Assembly (NCBI GenBank): GCA_023313575.1
Contig: JAJTTP010000007.1
Location: forward strand, 1,054,001-1,118,000
Length of the DNA: 64,000 bases
Source of the DNA: Eutypella sp. D-1
Lineage: Eukaryota > Ascomycota > Sordariomycetes > Xylariales > Diatrypaceae
Direction of reading: 5' to 3'
Shown: positions 42,601-54,215 of the stretch, piece after piece
Numbering within the stretch: position 1 is the first letter of the stretch
Layout: each line of letters opens with the position of its first letter
Program-made: the position numbers and the translations under genes
Notes under the pieces: model-generated
Database searches by the model: none
The model's input: the letters and a program-made list of their open reading frames with translations, nothing else
What the model was told of the DNA's origin: nothing

Positions 42601-45600
42601 GTCTCATGGGGCTTGAAACACTCCTTGCCGGTAGAAGGAGGCTTTTCCCCATACACACCACGCAGCTATTGTCGAGGCCTTAGTGTACCAATTATCCCGC
42701 ATATGTTATCTGACTCAAGTCACACGATCGACGTGGATGAAATATAGCCTAGTGCGGAATCTCACGATGGGTAGTTCTACCGCTAGCACCAGCACACAAC
42801 TATAGCTAAAGACAAAATGTCCAAATACTACAATGACAAGCCGAGAGAATCAGCGAGCAATCTCGATCTTACAAGGAAACTTGCGTTCCGCTACTGGCTC
42901 ACTCCTGCCTCTGCCGTCCTTGCTGCAAGTAGGTGTGTTAAACAGAGAGTAGATTAACTAAGATGCCAACCCACCGCACACACATCCCATCTCCAACAGC
43001 GTGGTCTAGACATCACATGAACCCGGGTTTCAGGTTTCTCATACGGAAAAAATGACGACGGACCAATAGAGGGTCATGTTTTACGTAGAATCCACGCCAT
43101 TATATCAATAATATCACTACTATACCGCGGAAACCGGGTCCGAGGACCGGGTAGCAATCGAAGGACAGGGGTTTGACAAGGACGCCAGGTCCCTTATGTA
43201 GAAAGAACGATGAACACGCTGACTGTCCACTACCTTCCACGAGCCTTTTGACTTGCAGGTTCACTGTGACTGCAGGTGTTCCACCCATAGTATGGAACAG
43301 TCGACGTAGTGGGCTATCAAGGAATGTGCTACTTATGTACATGAGGAGTCCGTGCCCGTCCCCCTCCCCCTCCACCCCGGCAGAAAATTGAAAAGGAGAA
43401 AAGAGAAAAGAGGGAAAGGAAAAGAAACAATATCATCATCAGGGTCTAGTACTTCCATAATACTCACCAACCACGCCTTGTGCATGGGAACTGAAGACAA
43501 ACCCACATACCCAATGAAATGGATCACTGCGAGAATATCGTTGATTTCAGGAATCATTCACTTACAATACAACGACACGTTATCACACAGCTGGCCTAGT
43601 GTTGATAACCTGTGCCCCTCCATTTGGCTCAAAGTAGCCCTGATATTGCAGTCTTCTAGTCTGTAACTGTGAAGAACACGGGTTATAGATTGGCCGTATG
43701 TGTGCGTGTTGGCTTGCTGAAAAGCTGACGCAAACAGCAAGGGGGCACTTTGATTGCATTGAACTACACACCAGTCGTTAGTAAGTGGAAGCCTGTACAT
43801 GACGCGCAAACGTATTTATATGAAGCAGTTGCTACTCTTGCATGCAATATTGCATAATCGACCGAACCCATAGTTCATGCAGGAAGCAGGGAACATGTGA
43901 TGGGGGCTGGGAGGCGTACACTAGTAGTCGCCGAAAGCAAGTGATTTCCTGACCTCTCAGTCGGGGCAAAGAAAATGTAAGCTCACTGCTTGCCCAAATA
44001 AGCTTGTGGGCCTACACCAGGTATTTCAGCCGCTTACTCTAATCGTAGTTGCGTCTAATAGCTCCTTAGCGATTATGTTTGATAAAGTAAGTCCAGCCCG
44101 GTTCTGACCGTTATACGTTTCGTGCTATGGCGTCTCCATTGCAGCAAGCCCTAGAAGATTTTCAAGCCAGAGTTAATCTATCCATGGCCCCAGGTCTCCG
44201 GCTTATGCGGGGTCTGCATTGCTGCACGAAGGGGTGTGCCGGGGGCCGGCCGGTTATCGGAAACCAAGCCACCTAGAACCTTCGGAGCTCCGACCGCAGG
44301 ACAAAGCCATGTAAGATGCTATGTGAGTATGATTGAATGCAATTTGAGTCTACAGATGCCCAGGCCCTGAGGAACACGTGGGGAAGGCCGAAGTTTCTGC
44401 TCTTCTTCGCTGGGGACGGCCAAGGTTGCCTCAGACTAGCCTTCGCGTTAAGGGCCAAAACCTATTGACCGCCTCTTCAAGACTGGATATCGACTTAGGA
44501 GCATGCAACGAGAATTGAAGGCGACTGTCAACTTCCTTTATTCTGTATATGTAACCTTATTAATCATGACCGTTGTATTCATAGGAGGAAGCCCTAAGTT
44601 CTCATGCGCACAGTAAGTCTCGGATGGTCTGAGGAGCGCTTCGTCAAGTTTCGCTCGTCAGCGCCAAACAAATGGGGTTATGTGGTAATGCACTCCCTTC
44701 AGAAGGGAATGCGGCGACAGGTAGTCAACGCAAGGGCGGCTGATATCACTAGCATTATCGTTTATTTTCCAAGACCTTGTACATATCGCTTACTTGCCTC
44801 GCGAAACTAGGTGTAACATCTAAGAGGGAGGTATCGTCATATTATCTTATTAATCGTCTCTCGCCCAATTCGAATTTTCACGGTTAGTGCCAATCAGCTA
44901 TCCGATGCCTCAATAACAGTCAGCCTTGGGTACAAGATGACCGCTGGTCTGCATCTTCTAGACCTCCCTCTTTGCTAACATATTGACAAGCAGACGGGTT
45001 TTCTATGTTATCGAATCGACGACGATGGCATGGAGATTAGCTATATAGCCGACTTCTAATAGACCTAATATTTCTTTCCATGTTTCGCCCGTCAACCGTG
45101 GTGAATAACTTGTATTATGATGACTCCTGTTCAGGGAATATCGAATACAACAGTGGATCACTTTGACATAAATTTTGGTGGCAGTTAAATAGCTCTTTGG
45201 GCTGACCTTTTGGCCGACTTTTCAACGTGACGGCTTATATTGGCCCACCTTATTCGAATAACCTTTGCTCCTCCATCAAATGAACCGATTACTCCGCAAT
45301 GATGCGGTCATCAATATCGAATCCGAGTCACCTCCTATAAGGGACAGATAGATAGGCACCGGAGAAAAGAGGTGTGATGCCTGTTTCCTGTCGTTGACGG
45401 GGGCTCGATGGGTATCCTCTTATCTGGTTGATCAAGGGAATCATTTCCTCGACTTGTAATGCTCGCCCGACCGAAACATCCACACATAGAGGCCGTCTTG
45501 ATTCTTGTAGCGAATCTTGAAGCTAAAAGTTGGAAGACGAGCTAGAAGTAAATGTAGGTAGTCAGTTAATAATTGAATGAAACAGTCGCGAGTATGACAT

Positions 45601-46199
45601 AATTGTCCCTATGCTCTTAGTTTTGTCCTCTTAAGACTCTGACGACCTGATGAAGGGACTCAGGATTCATATGTATGGCTGTTTCCCAGACTTTCCATCT
45701 GTCTACTTAGGCAACGATTTACTACAGTAACAAGTCGTCATAGAACTCGATTATATCAACTGCGTTTCGTAAGCCATTCCCATCCTTGCTCCTCAACACC
45801 TAACTGTATGTATGAAATCGATTCTTATCTTCCAAAGGTGATTCCGCACCTTCCATATCGTCCACACCTTCAGCCTAGATCCAGCTTGTGCCTGAATCTT
45901 TTACTATTAGTCGACTTCCCCAAGCCGAATTCTTCTTCCCACGTACCCTACTTTTGAATTTTTTCCCTGTTTAGCCCACTTCAAAAATTTATCAATCTTC
46001 TATTTAGCATCGACATCTACCAGACAACAGGTAACTTGCCAACCCAAGCTCGGCCAACCACGCCTACCTCTCAACCCGGCAATACTCGCCGCTAATTCCC
46101 TAGGCAACAGCTGCATCTGTTCTTCATCATAGTCTTTTTTCGCCTCCCCCTCCCCCCGACTACCCCCAGAATAAGCGCCAAGCCACCTGACCTCGCACC

Positions 46200-46800
46200 G
46201 TAGATGTGCCGGTGACCGGGGCCATCGTCACTGAGTCCAGCGCGTTACCCCGTCGTGACGATAAACGTGCGGTGCTGGCTGAAAAGAGGCCGAGGAGCCA
46301 GCCCCGCGTTAAAAGCGGGTCATAATTGCGACTGCGTTAAAGTATGTCACCCAGGTCGAGGGTATAAAGTTCGGTTCGCGTACTGGTGCTCATGTCACGA
46401 GTACCCGGGGAGCCGTGCCCCGTTAACAAATCGCGCTGAGCTTCACCAGCGTACGGGCCGGGTCCTATTTCGACATCCCATTTACAGGTAACCCTACCCT
46501 TGTTAATAGCATTAACCTTCTAGTCTCTTTTGAGTTTATAGCTTTTTTTCTTGTTCTCTATTCGACAGACCCGGCCACCCCCCCGACTTTCGACAGTGGG
46601 GCCGCAGGAGAATACCCTGCGATATCAAAACTCCGCAGCTGCCGCGGCAGAGTAGCCGCTGGTGATGGACCAGTAATTGCTGTATTGCTGGGTTTTGCTA
46701 CAGCAAGACGAAAAATCTCCGTCCGTGATGCCTGGCCGCGCACGCGAAACGTGGCCCGTGGGAGACATCCCACGTTAAAAAAATAGTGTGGGATCGTGTG
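46200..46800. other. GC-rich island with repeated hairpin plus GTTAA motifs
   Basis: Within an AT-rich desert this stretch repeats a layout: a GC hairpin ending directly in GTTAA(A/C)A. Examples are CCAGCCCCGCGTTAAAAGC (about 46298-46316), GGGGAGCCGTGCCCCGTTAACA (about 46407-46428, 4-bp stem) and GTGGGA-GACA-TCCCAC then GTTAAAAAA (about 46758-46781, perfect 6-bp stem). A 7-bp stem GCTGGCT/AGCCAGC spans 46274-46302 and a 6-bp stem CGTCAC/GTGACG spans 46226-46260. Between 46488 and 46568 is an intron-like unit (CAG|GTAACC ... pyrimidine tract ... CGACAG), but the joined frame lacks an ATG. It may be a structured RNA, a small mobile element or a decayed gene. Confidence 0.35.
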
Positions 46801-47471
46801 CTTGACCCATTAATAGAGACTCTGCTTTTAATTCTTCTTATTCTTCTTGCTTTATTTTCTTCTCTTCTTTTATCTTCGTTATTTTCTGTTTCTGAGGTTT
46901 GTATCACCCCTGCGGGTTCGGCATACGGCCCTGATGTTTAACTCTCCTTTGGATGCCTGAACTGACTGTTTTTCTATGTCTGTATCCCCTCCTGCTTGCC
47001 CCTCCTCTTATTGCTGTTTACATCATTCAACTGTATCTGGCACCACATCTCAAATAACCCGCAAGGGTCCCACAGAGCAGAACTAGAGGAATTATTTCTA
47101 CTTCCTCCACGTTTTCCCTTAACTGGCTGTGGCAAGACGCCTGGGCAGCGGGTACATATTTACATCTAGTAAAGTAGCTTAATAGTTTGCTTCTCTAGCC
47201 ATTCCAAACAAGTAGCAGGAAGTGCCGCGTCAGTGTCGTGATACCCACCTAGGTATTTTGCCATTCCATGTGTTCAATGTCATAGAAAAGGGGGTGGTTA
47301 TCGTTGCCCAGCTCTGATAGGGTGAGGCTCTGATTAGGTGGGGGCGGGGTGGTTTGAAAAAGATGTTATGGTGGGGTCGGGTACTTGAACAGACGTTTAT
47401 ATACATGATTCTCTATGGAAGGATGCCGCTGATCCAAAGTACCTTTTTACTGCCCTCATGTAGCTCCCCTC

Positions 47472-47532
47472 ATAGGTACCTGTAAGTAGCCCATACCTAT
47501 ACTCACATACCTAGGTACCAGGTAGGTATATA
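47472..47532. repeat. AGGTA/TACCT palindrome cluster
   Basis: Contains TAGGTACCTG, ATACCTA, TACCTAGGTACC and AGGTAGGTATA within 60 bases. Confidence 0.6.
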
Positions 47533-48278
47533 AGGGGGACGTCTTTGAGAGAAGGCACGATGCACCTAAGAGGTTATACTTGGGTGTTATTTACAGATCG
47601 AGTGGTGTCAGTTTTAAGATTCTTCCCTACCTATTTCGTTCCTTGGAATTAAACAATTTTAATTCTAACAATTTCTTTATCGCTGTTGTAAATTTATCTC
47701 CAACCTGAGGTAGTACCTGTACATATATAAAATTGCAGGTAGGCTCGGTAGCTACGAACTTAGAGGTGGACGCCTGGTGCAGGTGCGAGAAGGCATTTCT
47801 ACATAACGTCGGCGGGTACTCCAGAAAGGAGGAATTTCGAAATTGACCCGAATACCAGCGTCGCAGGTGGTCTAAACACAACAAAACTGCCATGCAGTTA
47901 TGTAGACACCTCCCCACATGGAGGTAGTCACCCCAAAGATCAAGCGCAGGTAAGCCCGACTGATGTTAGCATTGCGATCATTTATTGTAGAAGTATCTAG
48001 CCCTAGTCCATGCGCCTAAACACCTGCGCTGCAAAACACTACACGTAGGTACGATCCGAATATGCAATCAGCAAATCCTGGCCCATAACCTGGGTATTCC
48101 CTCAAATGTCTATTTTGTCGAATGAACCGGAAATGATCAGAAAGCCTCAGAGAAAAGCAAATTAGAAATCAAAGTGAAAGAATATTCTCGTGCTTGTAGC
48201 CTGTGCGTTCCGCGTCTTGCATTGATTCATTGTGCGGTCCAGTTGTGGGTATTGGTCCCGGCTCTCAAACCTTTTCCA

Positions 48279-49873
48279 TTACGCGATTCCCAACTTCGTT
48301 GCCTGCGCTGCGAGGTGGCGGGCCTGGTTGTCCGTAGTGAGCGATGTGATGTTGTCGGTCACAGCATCGAGAGTCTCTGTGAGGTTCTGGATCATGCCGC
48401 AGTTGTCATGGGAGGTATCCCATGAGCCCTTAATAGTCAGCGTCGCAAGGCGGGTCTTCAAGGTGGACACGGAATGCTGGCACGTAGTGGAATACGGAAG
48501 AGGCCACAGGTCTACAGTGACAAGAGACTGGATCATCATCCCGAGCATGGCCGCCTCACAGCGTCCCTTTTCTTCCTCATTCGAGGTAAATAGAGTCGAA
48601 GGTACGGAGCAGAGCCAGACGCGGCGGAGGTCGTTCTTTTTGGCAAGTGGCCGGTACAGCGCATCGGAAGCTTTCTGCACGGGGCTCAACATGTCGGCAA
48701 TTGCCTGCTGACGACGCTTCGTTACAAGTTCTTTGCGTCTCAGTTAGTGCCGAAACCATGGCGATTACAGGACTGAGTGGATTGCATACCTTTTAGCCCG
48801 TTAGGCTCAAGAGTAGAACGGAAGAAGGTGTCAGCTGGGGCGCCGAATAAACCTGGTGCCGTAGCGCCAGCGTAGTTGAGGACTAGTTTCTGTGCGACCT
48901 TCTCGAACAGCGTCGCGTCGCCATACTCCCATGCAATCCAGGAGATCCGCTCCAGTCCCAAGGTATTGGCCTTCAATGCCTCCGTGTCCGCCAAAGTGAG
49001 CCAGGTGCGCCTCCAGGGGCGCACGAGAGCAGTACAGTCGTACTTGTCTGTCAGGACGGCGATCTGATACAATTCATAAAGCCGGATGGTATTGTGGATC
49101 GCAGGGGTCTTGTCGAAGCGGCAGTGCATGATGTGGATCAGCGTGTTCATAGCCGTGAGGTTGTCGTCTGGTAGTGCCACGCGCCATTGTCCATCACCCT
49201 TCCCATCGTCTTCATCGTCGGCCCCATCACGGGCCCCCGCCGCATCTCCTTCTGCCTTCTCCTTTGCCTTTTCTTGTCCCTTCTTAGACTCCGAAAACGG
49301 ACCGTAGAGCATCTTCGCGAACACGGGGGAGGACCTGGCCAGCGCCCTAGAGTCAACAAGGAATTCTGCAGCCTCCGAGTGCGAGTGGTTGGCGGGCGTG
49401 GTCGAAGGCAAGCAACCGAACTTCCCCACTAGGAGACGCAAGTCGCCATTGGCGTCGACGACAATCTCCTTCGGACCATGGTCCTTCATCGCTTGCGCTT
49501 GCACACAGAGCTTCTGCGGCTTTTCCGTGGTGGAAGGGCTCTCTCCTCTTTTTACCGGTTGGCCGAAGAGGGGGCCAAAGGCTTGTTTCGGCGTGTTCAT
49601 TGACGCTGATGCTGGCTCCGGCGCCGTCGCCTGAGAAACAGGCGGAGCCGTCCTAGTGGCGGCGACGGGAGCAGTACCAGTAGAATTGGCAGGAGGAGTA
49701 CCGTTAGCAGCCGCAGAAGTACCACCGGTAGGAGCATGGGCCGACGCCTGAGGCTCCATGCCAGACGGAAGTGGTCCGAACATCGACTCAGAAGATGCAC
49801 GACCTGGTGACTGCGTTGTATTGGTGGATATCTCCCAGAACTTGGGAAAATCGGGGAGGGGGTTTTTCTCCAT
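48279..49873 (-). CDS. BTB/POZ domain protein
   Basis: Two exons: 49873-48790 and 48730-48279 (intron GTATGC...GCAAAG), 511 residues, joining NGLKG to ELVTKRRQQAIADML. Residues 1-130 are Ala/Pro/Thr/Ser-rich and probably disordered. A BTB-like fold follows (about 145-290): DLRLLVGKFGCLP, EFLVDSRALARSSPVFAKML, YGPF, then an acidic insert (GADDEDDGKGDG), WRVALPDDNLTAMNTLIHIM and LYQIAVLTDKYDCTALVRPW. This is the pattern of fungal BTB proteins of unknown role. The C-terminal part is helical and includes a Cys-containing region (HDNCGMIQNLTETLDAVTDN). Such proteins often act as dimerising adaptors, for example with cullin ligases, but nothing here shows the partner. Confidence 0.8.
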
Positions 49874-50688
49874 CTCTTTTAGGGAGGCGGATGGTTTGTA
49901 AGAGAAAACACGGGTTGGTCCTAAGATCGGAGGCTGCCCTTTCGTTCCTGAAGGGGAAGATGGTCAAATATGCATTGACCAGTATGCGAAGAAGCAGATG
50001 GCGCGTGTATTAGAAGAAAGTAGATATAAGGAATTGAAGAGACGCGGCTTTTAGGTAAATTCAAACGGGATCAAACGAAAAGCAGGTTAAGGTCCATGGG
50101 TACGTGTTTACTACATCCTTAGATTAGAACACCTTAACTTCCAGGTATACAATCTTAGAAGCTGAGCATGCAGTACTTTCAATGACCCCGCAGATTCAGC
50201 CAGCCCGTTTGCTTTTATTAGCTAGGGCCTGGAAGTAAACGCCCGACCGTTGCCCTGAGGCACCTACTTAGGTAGCTAGTAGGTACTTACTTACTAGGTA
50301 GATAAATTACGAGGTCGTTGCTCGGAAGCAACCAAATAGTCCAGCTCTAAGAGCCTTCTCAAACTGTGTGGTTACGGCTGTAAGTGATAGGCAGTTCAAA
50401 TATCAAGCACCATGCCTACGAAGTAGGTACCTAGGTGATAGTGGCTAAGTTCATTCCATTCAGCTATACAGCCACGCTACATACTTATGTAGTATGCTGA
50501 TATACCAGATACCTGCTATCGCAAAATCTTCGCACGCAGCTGAAAAGGCGAATTAAGGATAGCATTTCTAAGATTATCGCTCCAGGGAATGATATGCATA
50601 CTAGGTACGAGACACCGACAATGTACATAGGCAATGTAACGCTCCCAGATATTACAAACGATGCAATATAAATAGCGAACAAGACCCC
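49874..50688. other. Intergenic with palindrome cluster
   Basis: Promoter side of the BTB gene, then AGGTA/TACCT palindromes at 50262-50306 and 50421-50434. No gene seen. Confidence 0.5.
50262..50306. repeat. AGGTA/TACCT palindrome cluster
   Basis: ACCTACTTAGGTAGCTAGTA, AGGTACTTACTTACTAGGTA and related blocks run almost without interruption, the densest example in the window. Confidence 0.65.
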
Positions 50689-51366
50689 CTAGCTACTGTT
50701 ACTGCTACCGCTACTGCTGCTCGAGTTACTCGAACTACTACCACGCCTCTTGTGCTTCTTGTCCTTCTTATGCTTTTTGTCCTTTTTGTGTTTCTTGTCC
50801 TTCTTGACCTTGTGTCCCCCGACCTTGTTGCTGACCATGTGGGTCGCCAAGGCACCCACCGCGGCGCCCATGAGCCCCGACCCGAGTCCTCTGGATCCGT
50901 CCGGGTCGTGTGGGGCCCCACCATGCGGTGCCGGGGCTCCCGGATACTGCCCTTGCTGGCGCTGTTGGTCGTGAGGCGAGTACGGGCTCTGGCCCATCCC
51001 GTGTTGCGCATGGGGAAAGCCCTGCGCGGGAGGGTATGAGTGGCCCTGGCGGTCATCGTGTCCGTACGGGGGCTGCTGGGCCTGGTAGTGTGGCGGCGGC
51101 GCCCCGTACGGCTGCTGAGGCGGGTACGGTGAGTGCTGCCCTCCAGTCGAAAGCGGGGGTTTTCCGTACGGATCTGCCGGGTCGTAGGCTGACGGAGGTG
51201 CACCACCATATGACTGTTGCTGCTGGGGCGGGTAGTGGCCTTGCTGTTGCTGGTGATACATGTGTTGAGGGGGGGCATAACGGTCATCCGACGGATAAGG
51301 CGGCTGGGCGGGCGGATATCCTCCTCCTCCGCCGCCGCCACCGCCGTAGTATTGCTGGTTCGACAT
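50689..51366 (-). CDS. Pro/Gln/Tyr/Gly-rich low-complexity protein with KDKKHKK tail
   Basis: Single exon, 225 residues. It starts MSNQQYYGGGGGGGGGYPPAQ and continues as Tyr/Pro/Gln/Gly-rich sequence to about residue 160. A short Gly/Ala helix follows, of the glycine-zipper kind (GLGSGLMGAAVGALATHMVS). The tail has three KDKKHK units and ends in a Ser/Asn tract. The composition matches prion-like or phase-separating proteins. Fungal proteins with this order (PY-rich, glycine zipper, charged tail) are common but without known function as far as I know. The parallel frame at 50652-51377 on the same strand is a shadow. No intron is needed. Confidence 0.72.
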   Translation of the reverse strand: MSNQQYYGGGGGGGGGYPPAQPPYPSDDRYAPPQHMYHQQQQGHYPPQQQQSYGGAPPSAYDPADPYGKPPLSTGGQHSPYPPQQPYGAPPPHYQAQQPPYGHDDRQGHSYPPAQGFPHAQHGMGQSPYSPHDQQRQQGQYPGAPAPHGGAPHDPDGSRGLGSGLMGAAVGALATHMVSNKVGGHKVKKDKKHKKDKKHKKDKKHKRRGSSSSNSSSSSGSSNSS

Positions 51367-52915
51367 GATGCTGGCAACAGTGCTAGCTATTGTAAGTGCT
51401 GGTAACTAATATGCCAAGACGCGATCGCCTCAAACTGCTGCTGCGCTGCTGTTCTAGGTATGACTTCTGTGGCGGTGTGGGTAGCCTTGAATGTGCAAAG
51501 AGGAGAGTTGGCAGAAACCAGAGACGGCAAGAACTCGGGGCCAAGACCTTTCTTATAGACCCTTTGATTGGATGATCAGCGGCTTTGCAATGCTACGAAG
51601 TACGCAATCCCGCTGTTTGGATGGTTGAATAGCGGGGTGAATTTCAAAGTCCTAGCGCTTGCTAGCGCACAAACCATATCCCCCTAAGCCCCTGAAACAG
51701 AGAGATGGGCATACTTAGGAGGTAACTAAGGGATCCTCCACATTCCTGACTACGTGATCCTATTGGTTCTTAATGCAACTTCACAGGTCAGCATCGGCGG
51801 CCTCCTTTTCGTATCGCTTTCCCATGAATATTTCTATCTTCGTTTCCCAGCGGAGGTATACAAATATGTATACTATTTGACTTAGCCAACTAAACAACTT
51901 GCATAGCCTCTATTATTGATCACAGCAATAACCCCGAACAATCCATACCTCCACATCTTGTCGAGTCTAAGAACCGCCGAACCAGCCTGGGGCCCTGCGC
52001 CGCATTCAGCTTCAGCCACTCGACCTGCCTCGACCCTGAAGTAGCATGAAAACAGGGGGAAGCTTCAGCCAAAGTCTTGCGGGTAATTTGTAGTCATAAT
52101 ACCTAATACTCGTATAACGAGGAACAGAACGGCGCTCAGCTTTACATATGAACTGAAGGACAGTTACCTACTACGAAAATGCCAAACGATACACATACAC
52201 GCGGAGATCAGTAACGTAGCGCGTCCCCCAGGCACACAGAGAAACTTGGAGGGATACCAAAAAAAGAGAGGCTGTCATATGTCGTACTATTTACTGAATG
52301 CCAAATTTTGAAACATCGTGGTGCCTCTAATCCAGTGTAAGAAGCACGAGAGACTGGATCAATCCAAGGCTGACTGGTGAAATACCAGTCAAATAGGTTA
52401 GCCACTTGGCCACAAACCTTGTGGGTGGCCTTCCCCAGGGGACCGGCGCACTAGTACTGATTACGTCAGCCATAGACTTGGACACTATTCTCAGAACTCC
52501 AGCCACACGTACCACAGATCACACATGCCTTTTTCACCTAAAAGGGCAGGTGGGGCAGGCGCCAGATTGGTCGGTCCACATTTCTTAATGACGACATGAT
52601 TTCGCTGCCATGGTGACCTAAGGTTGGCATTGACATTCTTGCATTAAAGGTTTACTACTATTTGAATGACCTACCTCCAGGGACAAAGGAGAACCGGCCT
52701 TGTTTATACCTAAGTACCTACATGTTTACTTACCTAGGTACCTAACCTACCTGGCGGCCTAGTACATTTGAGCAAGGATAGAAACCGAAGATTTCGGCTT
52801 CTGTAGTTCAATCGAATCTTTCCTCCTTCATCTTCTAACCTGGAACTCATCACTAAATAAGAGGAATCTATCAACGACCCTCACCTTCTCATCATTCGAC
52901 CACGACAGGCATTTC
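51367..52915. other. Intergenic, divergent upstream regions
   Basis: Between the divergent starts of the low-complexity protein (minus) and the RRT8-like gene (plus). A palindrome cluster lies at 52708-52753, about 160 bases before the RRT8-like start. No gene supported; the frame at 52208-52515 has no domain. Confidence 0.5.
52708..52753. repeat. AGGTA/TACCT palindrome cluster upstream of RRT8-like gene
   Basis: ACCTAAGTACCTACATG, TTACCTAGGTACCTAACC and TACCTGG within 46 bases; possibly promoter elements. Confidence 0.6.
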
Positions 52916-54215
52916 ATGATGTCGTCGAGTGGCTTTGCCAACAATATCCAATCCAAGGCCCAAGAGGTCCTGTGAGTATCTATCTTAGGACTCTTACATC
53001 ATCCATCACACCTTTACTAAGAGGCCATAGGAAGGAAGATTTCGACAAGACAAAAGCCCTTCTCTCTGAGGCCGCTCAAAGCGGCTCTTACTTGTATCCT
53101 CTCAAGTATGTCCCGTCTTTATGAGTACAAGAATGTCTGAGGTCAAGTTGCAACTACTGACACAGGGTAGGGGAATCGTCTATTTTCTCACTCACCGATC
53201 TCTATGGAAGCCTTTTACGTCCCGCATTCTTCCTACTCTAACCCTCACCATAGGAGTTTTCGGTTCTATGCTCCTCTTCACCTATGTCCCGCAGCTTGCC
53301 ATTCTAGTCTTCGTTAATGGGCCCCTAGCCGTATTCACTACTATCCTACTGATACTTAACGAGAGCTCTACCATCGTAAACCTGATCTCTCGTAACTTTC
53401 TACTCCAGGATGCACTGCTGGACACGTTCGATGGTACCCTTGTTTCCCGCAATGCCACTGAGATCGTCAGTGAAGGAAGGCAGCTCAAATCCGGTGGTGA
53501 CCCGATCTCTAGACTGGGCAAGATCATCAAGAACCCCTTCTCTAAGTTCACACCTACGGCCATCATTCGATACATCATATACCTACCTCTGAACTTCATT
53601 CCAGGTAATAATCGAACATTTTCATAATCATTGGTGTATTCCTGATGCACGTGTGTTTACTGACGTCGCACGCCTGTACCAGTGATCGGTACCATCGTGT
53701 TTCTTTTGATCCAAGGCAAGTGGGTATACGCTGTTATATATAGTGCTTAGCTAGCTAACATTGGTCTAGGACGAACCGGAGGCCAATCCGTTCATGGGAG
53801 GGTACACAGCTCCCACCAACACCTCGTGTTTCCATGAGCTAACTCTGCATACAGTATTTCCAACTGAAGAGATGGTCATCATCACAGCAGCAGGAATGGC
53901 TTAACCGTCATATCGCTCCCTACACAACGTAAGAGTTCGCTCGCCCCAGTGCATTTTCGGTTATACTAACCCGATTCCGTAGCTTCGGAACAATAGCCAC
54001 ACTTCTTGAAATGATTCCGGTACTGTCCATGTTCTTCACTTTTACGAACACCGGTATGTATACCTTATCTATGTCTTGTATGCTGGATACAGGCACTGAC
54101 CGACTGTGTCACAGTTGGTGCTGCATTGTGGGCCGCCGATATGGAGGACAAGAACACCCGCATGACGCAGGGTACGGCTCCCAATTTGCGAGAGTCTGCG
54201 AAGAAGGCAGAATAA
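52916..54215 (+). CDS. RRT8/EI24-like multi-span membrane protein
   Basis: Resembles the fungal EI24-domain family that includes yeast Rrt8 and the Lds proteins (lipid-droplet and spore-wall associated). I read eight exons: 52916-52971, 53031-53105, 53171-53604, 53683-53715, 53770-53801, 53855-53928, 53983-54053 and 54115-54215; 876 nt, 291 residues. All junctions keep frame. The fourth intron begins GCAAGT, a GC-AG intron. Family-like blocks are YPLKGIVYFLTHRSLWKPF, spans LPTLTLTIGVFGSMLLFTY and LAVFTTILLILNESSTIVNL, RYIIYLPLNFIPVIGTIVFL, then QGRTGG and GTIATLLEMIPVLSMFFTFT, with a cytosolic-type tail ending ESAKKAE. The start has two consecutive ATG codons; I used the first. Exons 4 and 5 are only 33 and 32 nt, so the gene is easily mis-annotated. 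Confidence 0.85.

Larger units (their letters stand above)
39656..48278. other. Gene desert, 8.6 kb
   Basis: No complete gene on either strand; open frames are mostly under 105 codons and none shows a recognisable domain. Two telomere-like CCCTAA units lie near 39871. A (GGGGCTTTT) x2 repeat lies at about 41011-41031. A GC-rich hairpin island lies at 46200-46800. From 47470 onward AGGTA/TACCT palindromes reappear. I saw no terminal repeats, target-site duplications or transposase motifs. Decayed transposable DNA is the likely content but is not shown. Confidence 0.45.

Noticed and set aside
46255..46680. Two-exon protein gene across the intron-like unit
   Set aside because: The joined frame stays open briefly but has no ATG, a stop lies just upstream, and the product has no recognisable domain; a structured or decayed element fits as well.
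46708..46754. Possible hammerhead ribozyme core (GTGATG ... CGAAAC)
   Set aside because: The conserved CUGAUGA box is not present and the flanking stems do not pair correctly.
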